From: Echria macrotheca
Lineage: Eukaryota > Ascomycota > Sordariomycetes > Sordariales > Schizotheciaceae
Direction: 5' to 3'
DNA length: 64,000 bases
Assembly (NCBI GenBank): GCA_030411725.1
Contig: MU839842.1
Coordinates: forward strand, 806,001 to 870,000
Position numbers and translations under genes: made by a program. Under the pieces are notes generated by a model. That model made no database searches. It was not told the DNA's origin and saw nothing but the letters and a program-made list of their open reading frames with translations. Positions 1 to 12,400 of this stretch are shown here, in pieces (positions within the stretch are counted from its first letter, which is position 1; each line of letters begins with the position of its first letter).

Positions 1-3000
1 GTTCCGAACACGATCGCCTCCGCCCGCTGCCATACTACGAGTCTGTCCACGGGGCTGTTTACTACACTCCGGACACCCCAACCGACACACGGCGCCACAC
101 GATCGACCCGTCCTTCCCGCCGCCGCTCATCCAGCCCCGCCAACGGCGGCCCCACTCCATACATATCGTTTCCTATCCAGCGGGATTCGTACCCTACGAC
201 CTCCGCCCGAATCCTCCTACACCTAGACGGGCACCCCTAGACCGAGAAAGACGCGAGAAGCCGACCAAGAAGGAACGAAAAGAGGAGAAAAGACAAAAAA
301 AGGCCGAAGCGAAGGCGAGGCGCGAAAAGGAGCAGAAAGGCGAAAAGAGGAGGTCGCTCCGGTCTCTGCCTCCGAGTGGAGATCGCGTTAGTAAGGTCCT
401 CGGCAAGATCTTGGCCGTCTTTTCTGTCACGCCCAAATCCCCAGCTACTGTTTCCGCTACATCCATACCGAAGGAACGGCCGCGACCCTCGAGCTTTATC
501 GGTTTTGCTCGCCGTCTCTCAAGGTCTGGGCCTCCGGCTATAGAGGTTTTAGAGCCCACTCTCCCCCAGCCGCCAGAAATCCAAGTTAGTAGAGACGATC
601 GCCCTCCTGACCTGGTTTTAAGAGAGCAACCTGAAGAAGAAGAAGAAGAAGAACAGGTTGAGCAGCAGGCCGACGCACAATCTACCATGGCGACCGGTGC
701 CATCCCGCGGGTCCCTGGCACGAGGATCGGCAGCCCAGCAAACAGAAATAGCATGATTTCTACGCGGTCCGCCAAGAACACGATTAGTTCTTCCGTCACA
801 GAACTTCCTAGACCTGTAGCTTCCGCAGGCGGAGTGACGTGCTCCATCATTCTCGCCGAGCCCAATGTCTTCTTGTCCGGTTTCGACCACGACCACCACA
901 CACGGCGGGATGGCCAGGGTGCTAGCGCACTGTTGCGAGGGAAGCTGCAGATCAACGTCTCGAAAAGCATCAAAGTCAAATCCGTGACGCTGAAGCTCAT
1001 CGGGAGAGCGAGGACGGAATGGCCCGAGGGCATCCCGCCCGCCAAGGTTCAAACATTCGAAGAGCAGACATTGCGGGCGCAGTCGGTCATCTTCTTTCAC
1101 GCGGTGCAAAACGTGGAGTGGGAGACGGAGTACGGAAACCAGTGCACAGTCTCGCTCAAGCCTTGTCCAGAACACCGCGGTAACATTAGGGGCTCGATGT
1201 ATTCGACCCAATCCAACAACTCCAACAACTCGCTGCATCTTCCGATGAGGTCCAGATTTTCCGCAAATTTCTCGGGCAACCATGACAACCTGAGCGCCAA
1301 AGACATTAAACGGCTCTCACTCAATTCTGTCAAGTCCCGGAGTTTTGGGAAGGGGGATTCGCCCCTCGCCAACCAAGTCCAGGCCAAGGGATACAAGGTG
1401 TTCCCTCCTGGGTTGTACGAATACGCGTTCGAGCTCCCGATTGACCATTCCCAGCTGGAAACCATCAAGCTTCAGTATGGGTCGGTCAAGTGGGACCTCG
1501 AGACAACCGTGGAGCGCGCTGGCGCTTTCAAGACGAACCTGCATGGAAAGAAGGAGGTGTCGATTGTCCGGCTGCCAGACCAGATGTCTCTCGAGATGTC
1601 AGAACCCATCTCGATCAGCAGACAATGGGAGGACCAGCTGCACTACGACATCATGATTTCGGGCAAGAGCTTTCCCATTGGGACAAAAATTCCGATTGCG
1701 TTCAAGCTCACCCCGCTAGCCAAGGTGCAGGTGCACAAGCTCAAGGTCTTTGTTACCGAAAGTATCGAGTACTGGACAACGGATAGGAAGGTGACGCGGA
1801 AGGATAATGGCCGCAAAATTCTCCTGCTCGAGAAATCGGCCGGGAAGCCACTGGACAAGCAGTTCAGTGCCAGTGAGATTCGTGTGGTGTCGGGAGGGGA
1901 GCTTCAGCCCGAGCAGCGAGAAGAAGCTCGTCGGTCGGCGTCAACCCGCCGCAGGCTTATGGCGGAGCGTACAAACCGTGCCCCGGATCCCCTGCCAGAA
2001 CCCACCGACAACCTCCTCGGGGATCTCGACCTGGGCCTGGAGTCGTTCTGGGGAAGTACCGAGATCGAGATGAATGTGCAGATACCGACTTGCGAGACGA
2101 TGCAACGGGACAAGACGCTGCGACTGCACCCCGACTGCAGCTGGAGGAATGTCAATGTGTATCACTGGATTAAGGTTTGTGCCCTGTTTTTCTCACCACT
2201 ACAGACCTAACACTTTACAGATTGTCATGCGAATATCACGCATCGACGCGGACGATCCGACAGGGAAACGGAGACGGCACTTTGAGATTAGTATCGACAG
2301 TCCGTTTACTGTTCTCAACTGTCGGGCGACCCAGGCGAACACATCACTTCCCCAGTATTGCGGCCGCGACGGGCCGATGCTTCAGCAACAGCACATGGCG
2401 TGCGGCTGCCCAGATGCGCACACTGTCGACGGGAGCCCTTCGAGCTCATCCGCTCACCTCGCTCTGGGTGAGCAGGACTCTGCAAGTCCGAACGCCAGTC
2501 GACTGGGTCTCGACTCGGTGAGTGCGGCCGCGCTCCCCAATTATCCCAGGGCTGCCCACCTTCAATCCTCGTCGAGGGTTGACGGTTTGACGCCTCGCAA
2601 TCCCCCAACGGGCGGGAGTGGGCCGAATTCGTCGCTCCCAAGCCCCATGGAACGTGATCGACCTATCCACCTGTTGCGGCATCCGTCCTTCAATCCTCCC
2701 GCGTTCGATGCTGACGATCCTCCGCCGCTCCCAGCCGACATCATGACGCCGCCGCCCAATTACGATGCCATTATTGGCACACCGAGTGTGGACGGCTTGG
2801 CAGACTACTTTGCGCGGCTTGCGGATTACGAGGGTCCTGGGCAGCAGTCACGAGGTCTCGGTGACCAGGCTGACGAAGAGTCGGATCCTCTGAGCCCCGG
2901 TGCTGTCGTTACCAGCGAGGACGACACCCCGACACCGACGCGGGAGGTGGATCCCTTTGCGGCTATCAGTCCGGTGGTCTCGGAAGATCATCCTGCCGAC

Positions 3001-3168
3001 GACTCCTCGGACAGCGGTGATGAAGACCCAGCACGGCCACACCGACGAGGGAGAGTCAACGTTGTGAACCCAAGGACACCTGGAGGACGTCTGGTGCCAA
3101 GTCGAAGCTTGGAGATTGAGCGGCCTGTTGTGAGGCTTGATATGGCCAGTGTGTTGCGAAGAGGGTGA
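1..3168 (+). CDS. Arrestin-related trafficking adaptor (ART), 5' partial
   Basis: The frame starting at base 3 is open to the left edge, so the start codon lies outside the window; about 1039 residues are visible. The visible N-terminus is low-complexity and Lys/Arg/Glu-rich. It is followed by an arrestin N-type beta-sandwich (KSVTLKLIGRARTEW, FPPGLYEYAFELPI) and an arrestin C-type domain. A 46-bp phase-0 intron at 2175-2220 joins NVYHWIK to IVMRISR inside the C domain. The disordered tail carries one PPxY motif (PPNY, bases 2752-2763). In this family PPxY motifs recruit Rsp5/Nedd4 ubiquitin ligases, and ARTs then direct ubiquitination and endocytosis of plasma-membrane transporters. Family assignment is firm; which ART orthologue, and therefore which cargo, cannot be read from the sequence. 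Confidence 0.87.
633..653 (+). repeat. GAA trinucleotide run inside the arrestin gene
   Basis: Seven consecutive GAA codons encode a Glu run in the linker before the arrestin N domain. The run is coding and in frame, so length variants would change only the number of Glu residues. Confidence 0.85.
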
Positions 3169-6100
3169 CACGTCGGAAGACACTGGCGGTTGGATGAGAG
3201 CTTTTAGAATACGTTTGGCTTGCGCTTGTGGCTTAATATTGTAGATGGGCGGTCAGCAAAAAGGATGGGTGTTGTGGGTCGGGACATAAAAGCAGGGCTG
3301 GCGGCTGGTGGCTGGCTGGCTGTTAAAAGGGGTCTGGTTGGGGTGGCGGACATGTTGCATACGTACATTACACCTGGTATATGGCATGAGTGATGGGACA
3401 TGACTGAAGCGGTTGGGTCTTGGCAGGCCTGGCAGGGTAGGGTGTGTTGGTTCTTCATAGCAAGGCGTTGGGGGTTGTTGGACCCAGAATGATACCACCG
3501 GAGGACCGTCGCTTACCTTGGTGTCTGTGCTGTTGTGCCATGTGTGAGGTGAGGTGTCTGTGGGGAGATGCACGTTGACGGTCTAGATTTGTCTTCTCGT
3601 GTGGGTGTTGTGGTTGGTAGGTAGCAGGGCACTGGTTGTGAATGGATGTGGGGTGGTGAGGCGGTTCGCCACATCGGAAGGGGGAAGGGGGGCATGGCAT
3701 CTGTGGCTGTCTGGTCGCTGCTGGGAGGGGTTTATGTAACGGGTAAGCGATATATGTAGGTGTGTATGTAGGTAAGGTATGTGTTGTACGTGCTGTTGGG
3801 AAAGAGGTGACCGGATGTGCTCGGTATCGGTGTCGGGGTGTGTTGGGAGGAAGAGATAGGATGGCGGAGGGGATGTTCCGCCGTAGAACGGGCGGCAAGA
3901 GGCGATACGTCGGGCCGGTTCGGGCGTCGGTAGAGTTAGGTAAGGTAAAGTAGGGTTTCTCATTGTCATTTTGTCATTGTCATTGTCATTGTGAAGTATA
4001 TGTATGTGTATGTATATGTATGTATGTATGTATGTGTTGTTGGAAGAGGTTAGAGTTTCTGCGTGACGGGCGGGTGGAGGCGGATGTAGACCTAATGGCT
4101 CGGGTGAGGATGAGGGGAGTGATAATAGTACATCCATCGTAGGATCGGGGAAGGAAAAGGTGATAGGTCGTTTCGTGTTAGGGGTGAGGTTGAAGGGAAT
4201 GGGATGGTAGGGTATGGTGCTCGTTGTACATGTAGGTATCCGTAAGGAGGCTGTTTTGTATTTCGCTCTTCCTCTTTCTCCTTGGATATGTATGATATGT
4301 ATGTGTTGTCGAGGGGTTCTGGTCTGGTCTTGTCTGGTCGGATGAGGGGGGGGGGCGACGGATGAGGACTGGAAAGGCGACAGGTCAAGGTCGTTGGGCT
4401 GGTTTACCTGATTCCACGGCCCGAGGATTACCTAGGTCTCATCCCGGTGGTCACCTCGGCTGGCATTATTTCTCAAGATAACCGGACGTGTTTGTCTTGT
4501 TTTCTGGTAACTCAGGCTGGTGGTTTGGAGAGAATCTGAGGTGTCTAGGTAGGAGGAGGAGGGGAGTTGAGGCTTCCTCTCCTTACCGTGTCCTGAGCAA
4601 TGAGAGGCATACGGCATCGCTAGGTAGGTTTACTGTTAGTGGTCAGTTGTTTCCTGTCATTTTGTGCTATGCATCAAAAAGTACACCTGTCGAGCCTCTC
4701 GATATGTTATCCTTGAGCATGCTCCGGTGCTGACCATCATGCATGTGTCGAGCCCAGCCATCGCGATGGTAGGAACGATATATCTGCTTTAATGATGCCG
4801 TCCGTCCCTGTAACAGTATACTCTTAACTTTTAATATCCACCCGCCATTGGAATAGTTTAATACTGAGAGATATTTCTCACCGTCGTGAAGAACTGATAA
4901 AGGTGATGGTGGCCATCTACTTCGTCAACGACGCCCACTCCCGTTATTTCACCACCACACAAAAGACCACAAACATAACGCACGCACACACAGAATAAAT
5001 TATCAAAATAAAAACCCAAAATTGGCCAAAGAAATACTCACCGCCTCATCAATTCCCCATACATATTCCTGCATCCCAAAAACGCAAACAGCCCCAAAAA
5101 GCGAACCACCCAGCACTCGCCCTCTCGCCACGACCAAAAGCCTCAAGCCTCAAAAGCACGAATTGGCAAATGGGACATTGCAACCTGGCACACGCTCCAC
5201 GCTCCGGCCCCAGGGGACACTCACAATGCGGGACCTGCATATTTGCACCCCTTGGAGGGGCGGGGGGTATAATTGGCTTGTCATCTTTCTTTTCCCTCTT
5301 CTTCTCCTCTTTTTGGGTGCATGTACATGTACATGTGCATTTGCTAGCTAGTTTACTGGCCCAGCTGGTCAAATGCCTGGCTGGTGGTAATGTTACATCG
5401 CATGAGCAGATCGCAGCCGTTGTCGACTGGATTCCGAATGATGGGGCATTGCAAAACAAGTCGACATCATGAAGCAAAACATATCGGTCAAGTCAGTCAG
5501 TCACAATCACGTAAAAGGCAAACCGAGTGTCACAAGGTCAAGAACAATAAAACTCCATTACATTAATCCCCCGCTCTATCTGCTTAACCATGTGTTGCAT
5601 CAAAAATCCCTCCCAATAAAAACACACGCTACCTTGCCCCTAACAATAACCTGCTCCTGCCCAATGCACACACCATTTTGTTCGTCAGTCATGAATCATG
5701 AATGAGCTGTGTGCTTCCCGTGTCTAATATGCAGTGCCAATCCCGTCCGTCTTGTTACATGTCGTGTCGTGTGTCGTGTGATACATGAAATATGTTTTGT
5801 GTAATCCCAAATGACAAGAAGAAGTGTGCTTTTGTTCAGAGGCAATAAAAAATGTTGCACGACAAAAATGTTGGTGGCAGAAACATCAAGACACGGGTGA
5901 GGGCGAAAGGAACACCAGGAATAAAAAACAGGTGTAAAATGAACAAAATAAAACATGATATCCAGGTAGACAAGAACTCAAGAAAACAATACAATATTGA
6001 GAGACGCAACAAATGTACGACCTCCTAAATCATGAAAGGGTATGTCCCTTCCACCTTTCCAACCCCGGGCACGGAATGGGCTGGGGGGAGTATCGATGCT

Positions 6101-6220
6101 TGGCCGGCAGGCCCGACTCGTCGACGAAAAAGTCTTTGGGACGGGCAGATAAGATCCGGCATCACGGATCAGCGGCGGCGTGGCGGGTCGATGAACGGGC
6201 GGACCGGTCGTCGTCATCGG
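3169..6220. other. Convergent intergenic region without recognisable genes
   Basis: Three kilobases between the 3' ends of the arrestin and coiled-coil genes. Only short, low-complexity reading frames are present. The stretch contains G/T-rich sequence (3300-3800), TGTCAT- and ATGT-type microsatellites near 3962-4036 and A/C-rich sequence near 4900-5150. It probably holds both 3' UTRs. I see no gene. Confidence 0.65.
3962..4036. repeat. Microsatellites (TTGTCA-like then ATGT-like)
   Basis: Repeated TTGTCA units are followed by a run of alternating TGTA/ATGT tetranucleotides. This is simple-sequence DNA in the 3' flank of the arrestin gene. Confidence 0.8.
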
Positions 6221-9200
6221 CTAGGCCTCCGAGGAAACCGTACTCATGGACGTCCGAGGGGTCGCTGTCGGGCTGACGCTGTTGGCTCGGCTCCCGCGGC
6301 CTTTACGGAGATCGCACTTTCGGAGAAGTTGCCTGTAAAGAAAAGGAACACACGGTGAGTGCGAATTCTTCTCAAATACCGGCAGCGATTTGAAGCATGA
6401 CTGACACTGCCCCTCTGTCGCTCGGATTCCGCACCACCACCAACTGCTTATCCTTCTTGTCTTTGCTATCCTTCTTCTGCGGCGACGAGGTGCGGGATCG
6501 GCTGGACCGTCGGGAGCGTGTCGGGAGCATCAGCTGTTCGTTTCGTGCTTGCAGGTCGATAATCTGGCCGGTGGCGTTGTTGTATGACTCGGTGACATTG
6601 GCGAGGTTTTGTTGGACCGTGGCGAGTTGTTGCTTGACGGCGCCCAGCTGTGTCGATAGCGTCGCGTTGGTCTCCGTCAGGGCTGTGATCTCGTCGACTC
6701 TCCTGGAGATTTCCTCGCTCTTGGCCTCCAGCTCGGCGCGGAGAGCTGCTGCGGCTGTATCGGGGTCCTTGTCGGCGTCGGCTTGGAGCTGGGTGATCTT
6801 GGCCTGAAGCTCCGCGACGTTGGCTTGGAGCTCGGCCTTGGATGTCTGGAGCGCCGGCACCTGACCAGCCGTCCCCTCGAGCTCTGCGATCTTTCCTTCG
6901 AGCTCAGCCTTCTGGCCTTCGAGTTCGGAAATCTTGGCCTCTGCTTCTGCCTTCTCGCCCTCGAGCTGGGGTATCCTACCAGCGTCGGCCTGGAGACCGG
7001 CAGCTTGCGATTCGAGGTCGGCGATCTTGGCTTCCAGCTCGGCAATCTTTGCCTCAAGCTCGGATTTGGTGCCCTCGAGCCCGCCAACCTTGTCGGCCTC
7101 GGTTTGGAGTGCGGCCTTGTCGTTGGTGAGGGTCTCAATCTCAGCTCTTGCGGCGTCAAGCGACTGCTGCACACCTCCCATCTCGGCGGCCAGATCGAGC
7201 TTTTGGCTGGCGAGAGAGACGTTGGCCGCCTTGGCGCCTGCGAGGTCCGTCGACATGGTGTCCAGCTGGCTCTGTTTGTCGGCCAACGTCGCCTCAAGAT
7301 CGCCAACTTGCTTCTGCAGGCCGCTCTTGTCAGACTCAAGAGCCTCGACCTGGGTCTTTAGATCGGCGCTCTCGGTCTTGAGGGCTGTGATCTCCTCTTC
7401 CAGCCCAGAGATCTTTGCGTCGAGATCAGACGTCGAAGACTCGAGCTCCCCGACACGAGACCGAAGTGTGTCAAGCTCGCTATTGGCGGCGTCGAGCTGA
7501 GATTGCAGGTCGGCCTTGTCTTGTTCAAGTGATGTCTTGGTTTGCTCGAGCTCCTCCGTGGCCTTCTCCAACTCCTGAACTCGGGCGACAAGGGTCTGCT
7601 GTTCTTCCTCGACGGATGCCTTGATGGCAGCTCGTTCCTCCTCGGTGGCGTCTTTCATCTTGTTGATCTCCTCCTCCATCGAGTCCTTCGCCTTTTGAAG
7701 TTCATCCTCGGCCGCTTGCTTGGCCTTCTGTGTCTCCTCCTCAAGGGTGTCACGGAGTTGCTGGAGCTCATCCTCAACCGCCTTCTTCTCGTCAGCAAGC
7801 GCAGCCATCTCGGACTCGAGCTTCTCCGTCTCGGTCTTCAAGGCATCCCGGGCCGACGAGAGTTCGCTGATCTCCTTGTCTCGGTTGCCGCGCTGCTCCT
7901 GCAGGGAGTCCCGGGTAGTCTCGAGCGCAAGAATCTGTTGTCGTAGGATATTATCATGCTCTTTGCGGTCCTCCTCGAGCTTCTTGAAGTCGCTCTCGAG
8001 CAGGGCGAAGCGCTCCTCAAAGGTGTCCTTGGCTTGCTTAATCTCGTCACGCTCCTTCTCGGCCTCTCCGATCAGGATCTTCTGTAAGCTGAGAGTGGAG
8101 CGGAAGTCGTCGAGCACTTGCTTGGTCTCGTCAAGCTTTGTTTGAAGCCCTGCCTTGTCGGCACGCTCGGCGTCGCGCTCTTTCTCCACCTCATCGAGCA
8201 TGCTCTTTTGCAGCTCGAAATTGCTGCGGAACTCATCGAGAATAGCCTTTTGCTCCTCCAGCATGGTCATTACCTCGCTCTTGCCGCTGCGCTCGAGATC
8301 GCGCTCCCTCAGCGCGGCGTCCTTCTCCTGGCCAATGGTTGCGAGCTGCGTGGTACTCTCGTTGAGTTGCCTCTCGAGTCGGACCTGATTGTCGCGAAGT
8401 TTCTGAGCCTCGGCCTCGAGTTGCTGGATCCTGTACATCAGGCCGCGATCCGACTCCATTGTGCTTCGGTCGGGCTCTCTGCTTTGAACCTGGCTCTTCT
8501 CAGGTTCTCTGTGCTGCGCAATGTCCTCGAGGCTGGAGACTGACGGCAGAAGCTTGACCGTGCGACTACCGCTCTTTGCAGCAGTCCGGTCGGCCTCAGA
8601 CGGAGGGCGTGCTCGGGTGCCCAGCCGGGGCTTGACTCTTCGGCTGGGGGGAGAGCTTGCGACACTTGAGCCGGAGCCGATAACACTGGGGGTGAAGCGG
8701 ACTGAGGGGGCCGACTTGGGGTTGGTCTCGGTGGGTGTGACGTCAGAGGCCATGTCATCGTCGTCCGAGATGGCAGATACAGCTGAGGCGACGGTTGTGG
8801 CTTGGGTGCTGGTGGAGAGATCGGAGGACTCTGAGACCGACTCGGTTTCCGGATCTTGGTCGTGGTAGTCACGGCGTTCGTGGCGGTCATGGCGATCGCG
8901 AGAGTCGCGGGACTCACGGGCATCACGGGCGTCCCGGGATTCACGACGGTCCTGACTGTCTGAGTATCTAGAGTCTGGCATATGCTGAGGAGACAGGACG
9001 GATCTCACGGGCGGCACGTGGTAGCTAGATGTGACGACACTTGATGCCGACGCTCGCGAGGGCCGAAGATTGATGGTGCCTTGCCGCTCTGCTGGCAATC
9101 CGGGGAACTTGGCCTTGAAGACCTTCCGGGGAAGTGTGCCGGTCGAAGTGGACGGGGCCGTGGTGGGCTGGCTGGCCAAGCTCCGCAGGCTGCTCACCTC

Positions 9201-9473
9201 CGAGTCACTCCCCACCGTCGGCAGATTGGAAGATGTGACAGATGTGTCCGAGTTCCGCCGCGGCCGGCTTGCCGTACTGGATGTGGTTGATGTCGGGGCC
9301 CGGGCAGTTTTCCGGAGGATGGACTTGATGGGCTGCTGTTGTTGTTGAGCCTCACGGTGAGCGTCCCTATCCCGCTCGGGCCACTCAGCCGGCCGGAGAG
9401 AGTACCGGTCATCTGGGAAGGGTTTGGAATTACCTCCCATCCGGGGCCGGAGGTATTGCCGCTCTCGCTCCAT
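6221..9473 (-). CDS. Long coiled-coil protein, function unknown
   Basis: The first exon (9473-6380) encodes 1031 residues. A 46-bp intron (6334-6379; donor GTATTT, acceptor TTTACAG) leads to a short last exon (6221-6333) adding a Ser/Thr-rich tail, giving 1068 residues. Without splicing the frame stops at 6372 with two further residues. Residues 1-340 are disordered and basic, with a Gln run (43-47), an Arg-Asp/Arg-Glu-rich stretch (175-205) and an acidic patch (237-240). Residues about 345-975 form a nearly continuous heptad-rich coiled coil, including two diverged copies of a segment beginning LDEFRS/LDDFRS near 412 and 454. A basic Arg/Ser/Lys segment follows. The architecture suggests a cytoskeletal, spindle-pole or scaffold protein, but that is inference; coiled coils match many unrelated families. 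Confidence 0.8.
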
Positions 9474-12400
9474 GGTGTTTGTCTGGGCGGCGGCGGTTGT
9501 TGTTGTTTGTGTTGTGTGGGTTTATCGGGGTAGTCCGAATGGTGCTTGATTCAAGTATCTGATACAAACGGTCTGGTGACTGAAGCTGGTCACAACTAGC
9601 TGGTGATGTTTCTCACAGAAGAGAAAGATGAGGGAGTGTCGTCAAGATGTTGATGCGCTCAGGGGGCGGGATCTTGGTAGTGGTCTGGACGGAAGCTGGA
9701 GCTGTCACAGGCGAGCATGGCGGTGGGAATTCTCAACCACGGGGACGAGAATTGCTCTTTGGCGTTCGCGTGGGACAGGACTAGCTGATGTCGATGCAGA
9801 TTGAGGAGGACGGGCGAGACATCGGGCGAGTCGGGGGTGCAGGAGAGCCTGGTTTTGATGTCGGCAGCCGGGGGTGTGCTTCCTGGCTTCCCTTGCAGGA
9901 CTGCCGCAGAATTGCACCTCCCGTCGTTCTCTGATTTGCACCCACTGCGACCGAGCTCGTGAGTCACGCTCAATGTGGCTAGTCAGCCTCGCGAGGGCTC
10001 AATCGGGTAACAGACAGACAGGAGAAATTGGCCGGCCGGCATTCGCTGGCGTTGGGCATAGACACGGTGACGATGTCAAATCGGGTTGCGTTGTCAGTCA
10101 GGAAAGGCCGCAGAGGACCTCAGACAGGCTCGGGTCGGGCGGGCGACAGGGGCATTGCCACTCCATTGCCAAATCACCAGAAACAGGGTCCGAAGTCTCT
10201 CTCTCTCTTTCTCGTGGAAAGGCGCGGAAACGACGACACGGCCGGGTGTGCGGAGTATGTTGAGCATCACGCAAAGTCTTCTCGTCCAAATCCACTCACT
10301 GCTCACTGTTAGGGTTCGGAAGGCGCTGCAGGGCGGGAAGCAGGAAGGCACTGGGAAGGGTGGAGCAATCAGAAGCTCGAAATAGACGTCAGCGGCTCCG
10401 TGCGTCACTGTTCCGGCCATTCAGCGACTCTCCAGCGCCCCTCCCTCGCCAATGGCAGCCCGGGCCCAGCGTTGGGCATCAACGACCTCAAAGACTGCGA
10501 AAGTTGGGTGGGAACGCCATCCAACGTGGTCCTGCTCCATTTGGCTTCCCCGCGCAGAGCCCCCCTGACGCGCAGCTCATGGAAAATTTTGCCAGAAATC
10601 CAGCAACATCGACCATGAATAACCCTGCCGGTAATCCTGGATTGGATGCCCAACTACACCCCTTTGCACGCCTTTGCACCCCTCCTGACCCCCTCCCGTC
10701 AACGGCCGACCACTCGCCCGTCACCCAACCGCAAATTCCGCATGGGATTGTGCATGGCCGCCCTCGCCGGGCGTTGGCCGTCGCGGTCGAGATTCCAGCC
10801 TCCTCGGCTGGCCCCGGATGCTGGTTCGTTGTCCGCTGACTTGTTTCTTCGTTGCAGGCCTCACTGCTTCGCGTCAAACCGCCCTGCTCCTGTTGGCTGC
10901 CCGTCGACGCGACCACCATGTCCGGCACATCCCAGCTGCTGGTTGGGCTTCGTTCACCCCAAAAGGCACCTGACGGGCGCCAGGTGAGGAGCAAGTCAGA
11001 AGCAGCAGCGCCCGAGTCTTCGGCCCTTTGCGAGTCGGGCATCGTCAACAAGAAACCGGTGGAAGGAAGAAGAAATGAGACATGGTGTGACGGGATCAGA
11101 CAGTGGGAACAGGCTGCGCAGTTTTTGCTCGTTTGTGCAACACGCTGTTGCAGCCCGAAGCCGAGAGAGGTTGCCGCAGATTCCAAGGTTCCCACGAACA
11201 CGGCCGTGTCTGCACCATGCTTCTTTTCGCGATGTGGACGGTTGCTGTCCTGTGCCACAGCAGCAGCCCGGCCGAGCGCGGGGCTGGTGTGATGTTTGTT
11301 TTTTCTCGGTGGCCACCCCCCCTGTCGCTCTCGGTGAGATGCGCCGATCTGAACCGCTGTCCTGGGTGGACGGGCCGGGCCTTGGTTGGCGTGTGACACC
11401 AGGGCGTTCCGCACGCCACGCCGCAGCTGTGCCGCCCCGCGCCCGCCTTGCGCCAAGACACGACTCCAGACACCGAAAACACGGAAAGGGCTCGGAGCCG
11501 ACACCCCCGGCCATGGCCCCGGCCGTCGGCGGACGGTGAGGGTCAGCGTATCCATGGGTGCCATGCTGTGGCTGACCGTGTCTGATGACGTCCAGGCTAT
11601 GCGAGGACGGACTACGGCCGAGTCTGGAAGCCGGGCAGCCCGCCGCGAGTGGTTGCTGAGATCCGGGATGACCCCCGCCAAGCCGAAGAAAGCGGAGCCG
11701 CCCCCCTCCCGTCTCTCGTCGTGGCATGTTCTCCTCCTCAGATTTCCGCAGGATGCCCAATAGCGCTCTGCTGGAGGCTCTGCACGGGGGCGGAGCATAA
11801 CGCTCAACCATCGTCCATATAAACTCTTTGTTGCCCTCCGACACGCCCCTTTCCCCTCCCAATCGCCTCGTTTCGTCGCACGGAAGTGGGATGCTTACAT
11901 GATCCGGGATCCCCCGTCTTTCCTTTTTGTTGTCTTGATGCTGAGCCACAGACGAATCCGTCGACGTCTAGCTCTGCCCTACGCCCCGTAGCGGCATGGA
12001 CGGGGCCATAATATTGACTACGTGTATCGACGTCAATATACGATCTCCAGGTGGCAAGCTTTGCGTCAGTTCCGGGGCCGTCCAGGCACGGAATCGTGCA
12101 TCGCTAGTCTCATCAACAGCTGGGGGGCTGTCGCCCACGATAGAAACATGGTTTCGAGCTCTGATGCCGTGGGGGTCTGAGGTGGGCTAACGTGTCGTCA
12201 CAGACATCCGGACCCCCATCCGCCGGCGCCCTCTTCCATATATTGACTCACAATTCTCGTCCGACGGATGTGGAAGTTGTTTGCGGTCTGGAACGACAAA
12301 ACTATCCAGAGAATACTCCACGTCACGACCACGCAAGAACCCGCCGATGGAAGTTGAGCTAACAAAAGCGCCAAAATCTCCTGTTGGAACTGCATGAGCA

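Noticed and set aside
618..1283. Minus-strand frame over the arrestin gene
   Set aside because: Shadow of the coding strand of a clear arrestin domain.
6221..6333. Alternative last exon of the coiled-coil gene in a frame reading SDPSDVHEYG
   Set aside because: It does not match the phase of the donor at 6379; the chosen frame joins without a stop and gives a Ser/Thr-rich tail.
6677..8543. Several frames on both strands inside the coiled-coil gene
   Set aside because: Side effects of repetitive coiled-coil coding sequence.
10488..11949. Two overlapping long minus-strand frames (439 and 317 residues)
   Set aside because: Gly/Arg/Ser/Pro-rich, no domain, overlapping each other in different frames and overlapped by plus-strand frames; typical of GC-rich non-coding DNA.
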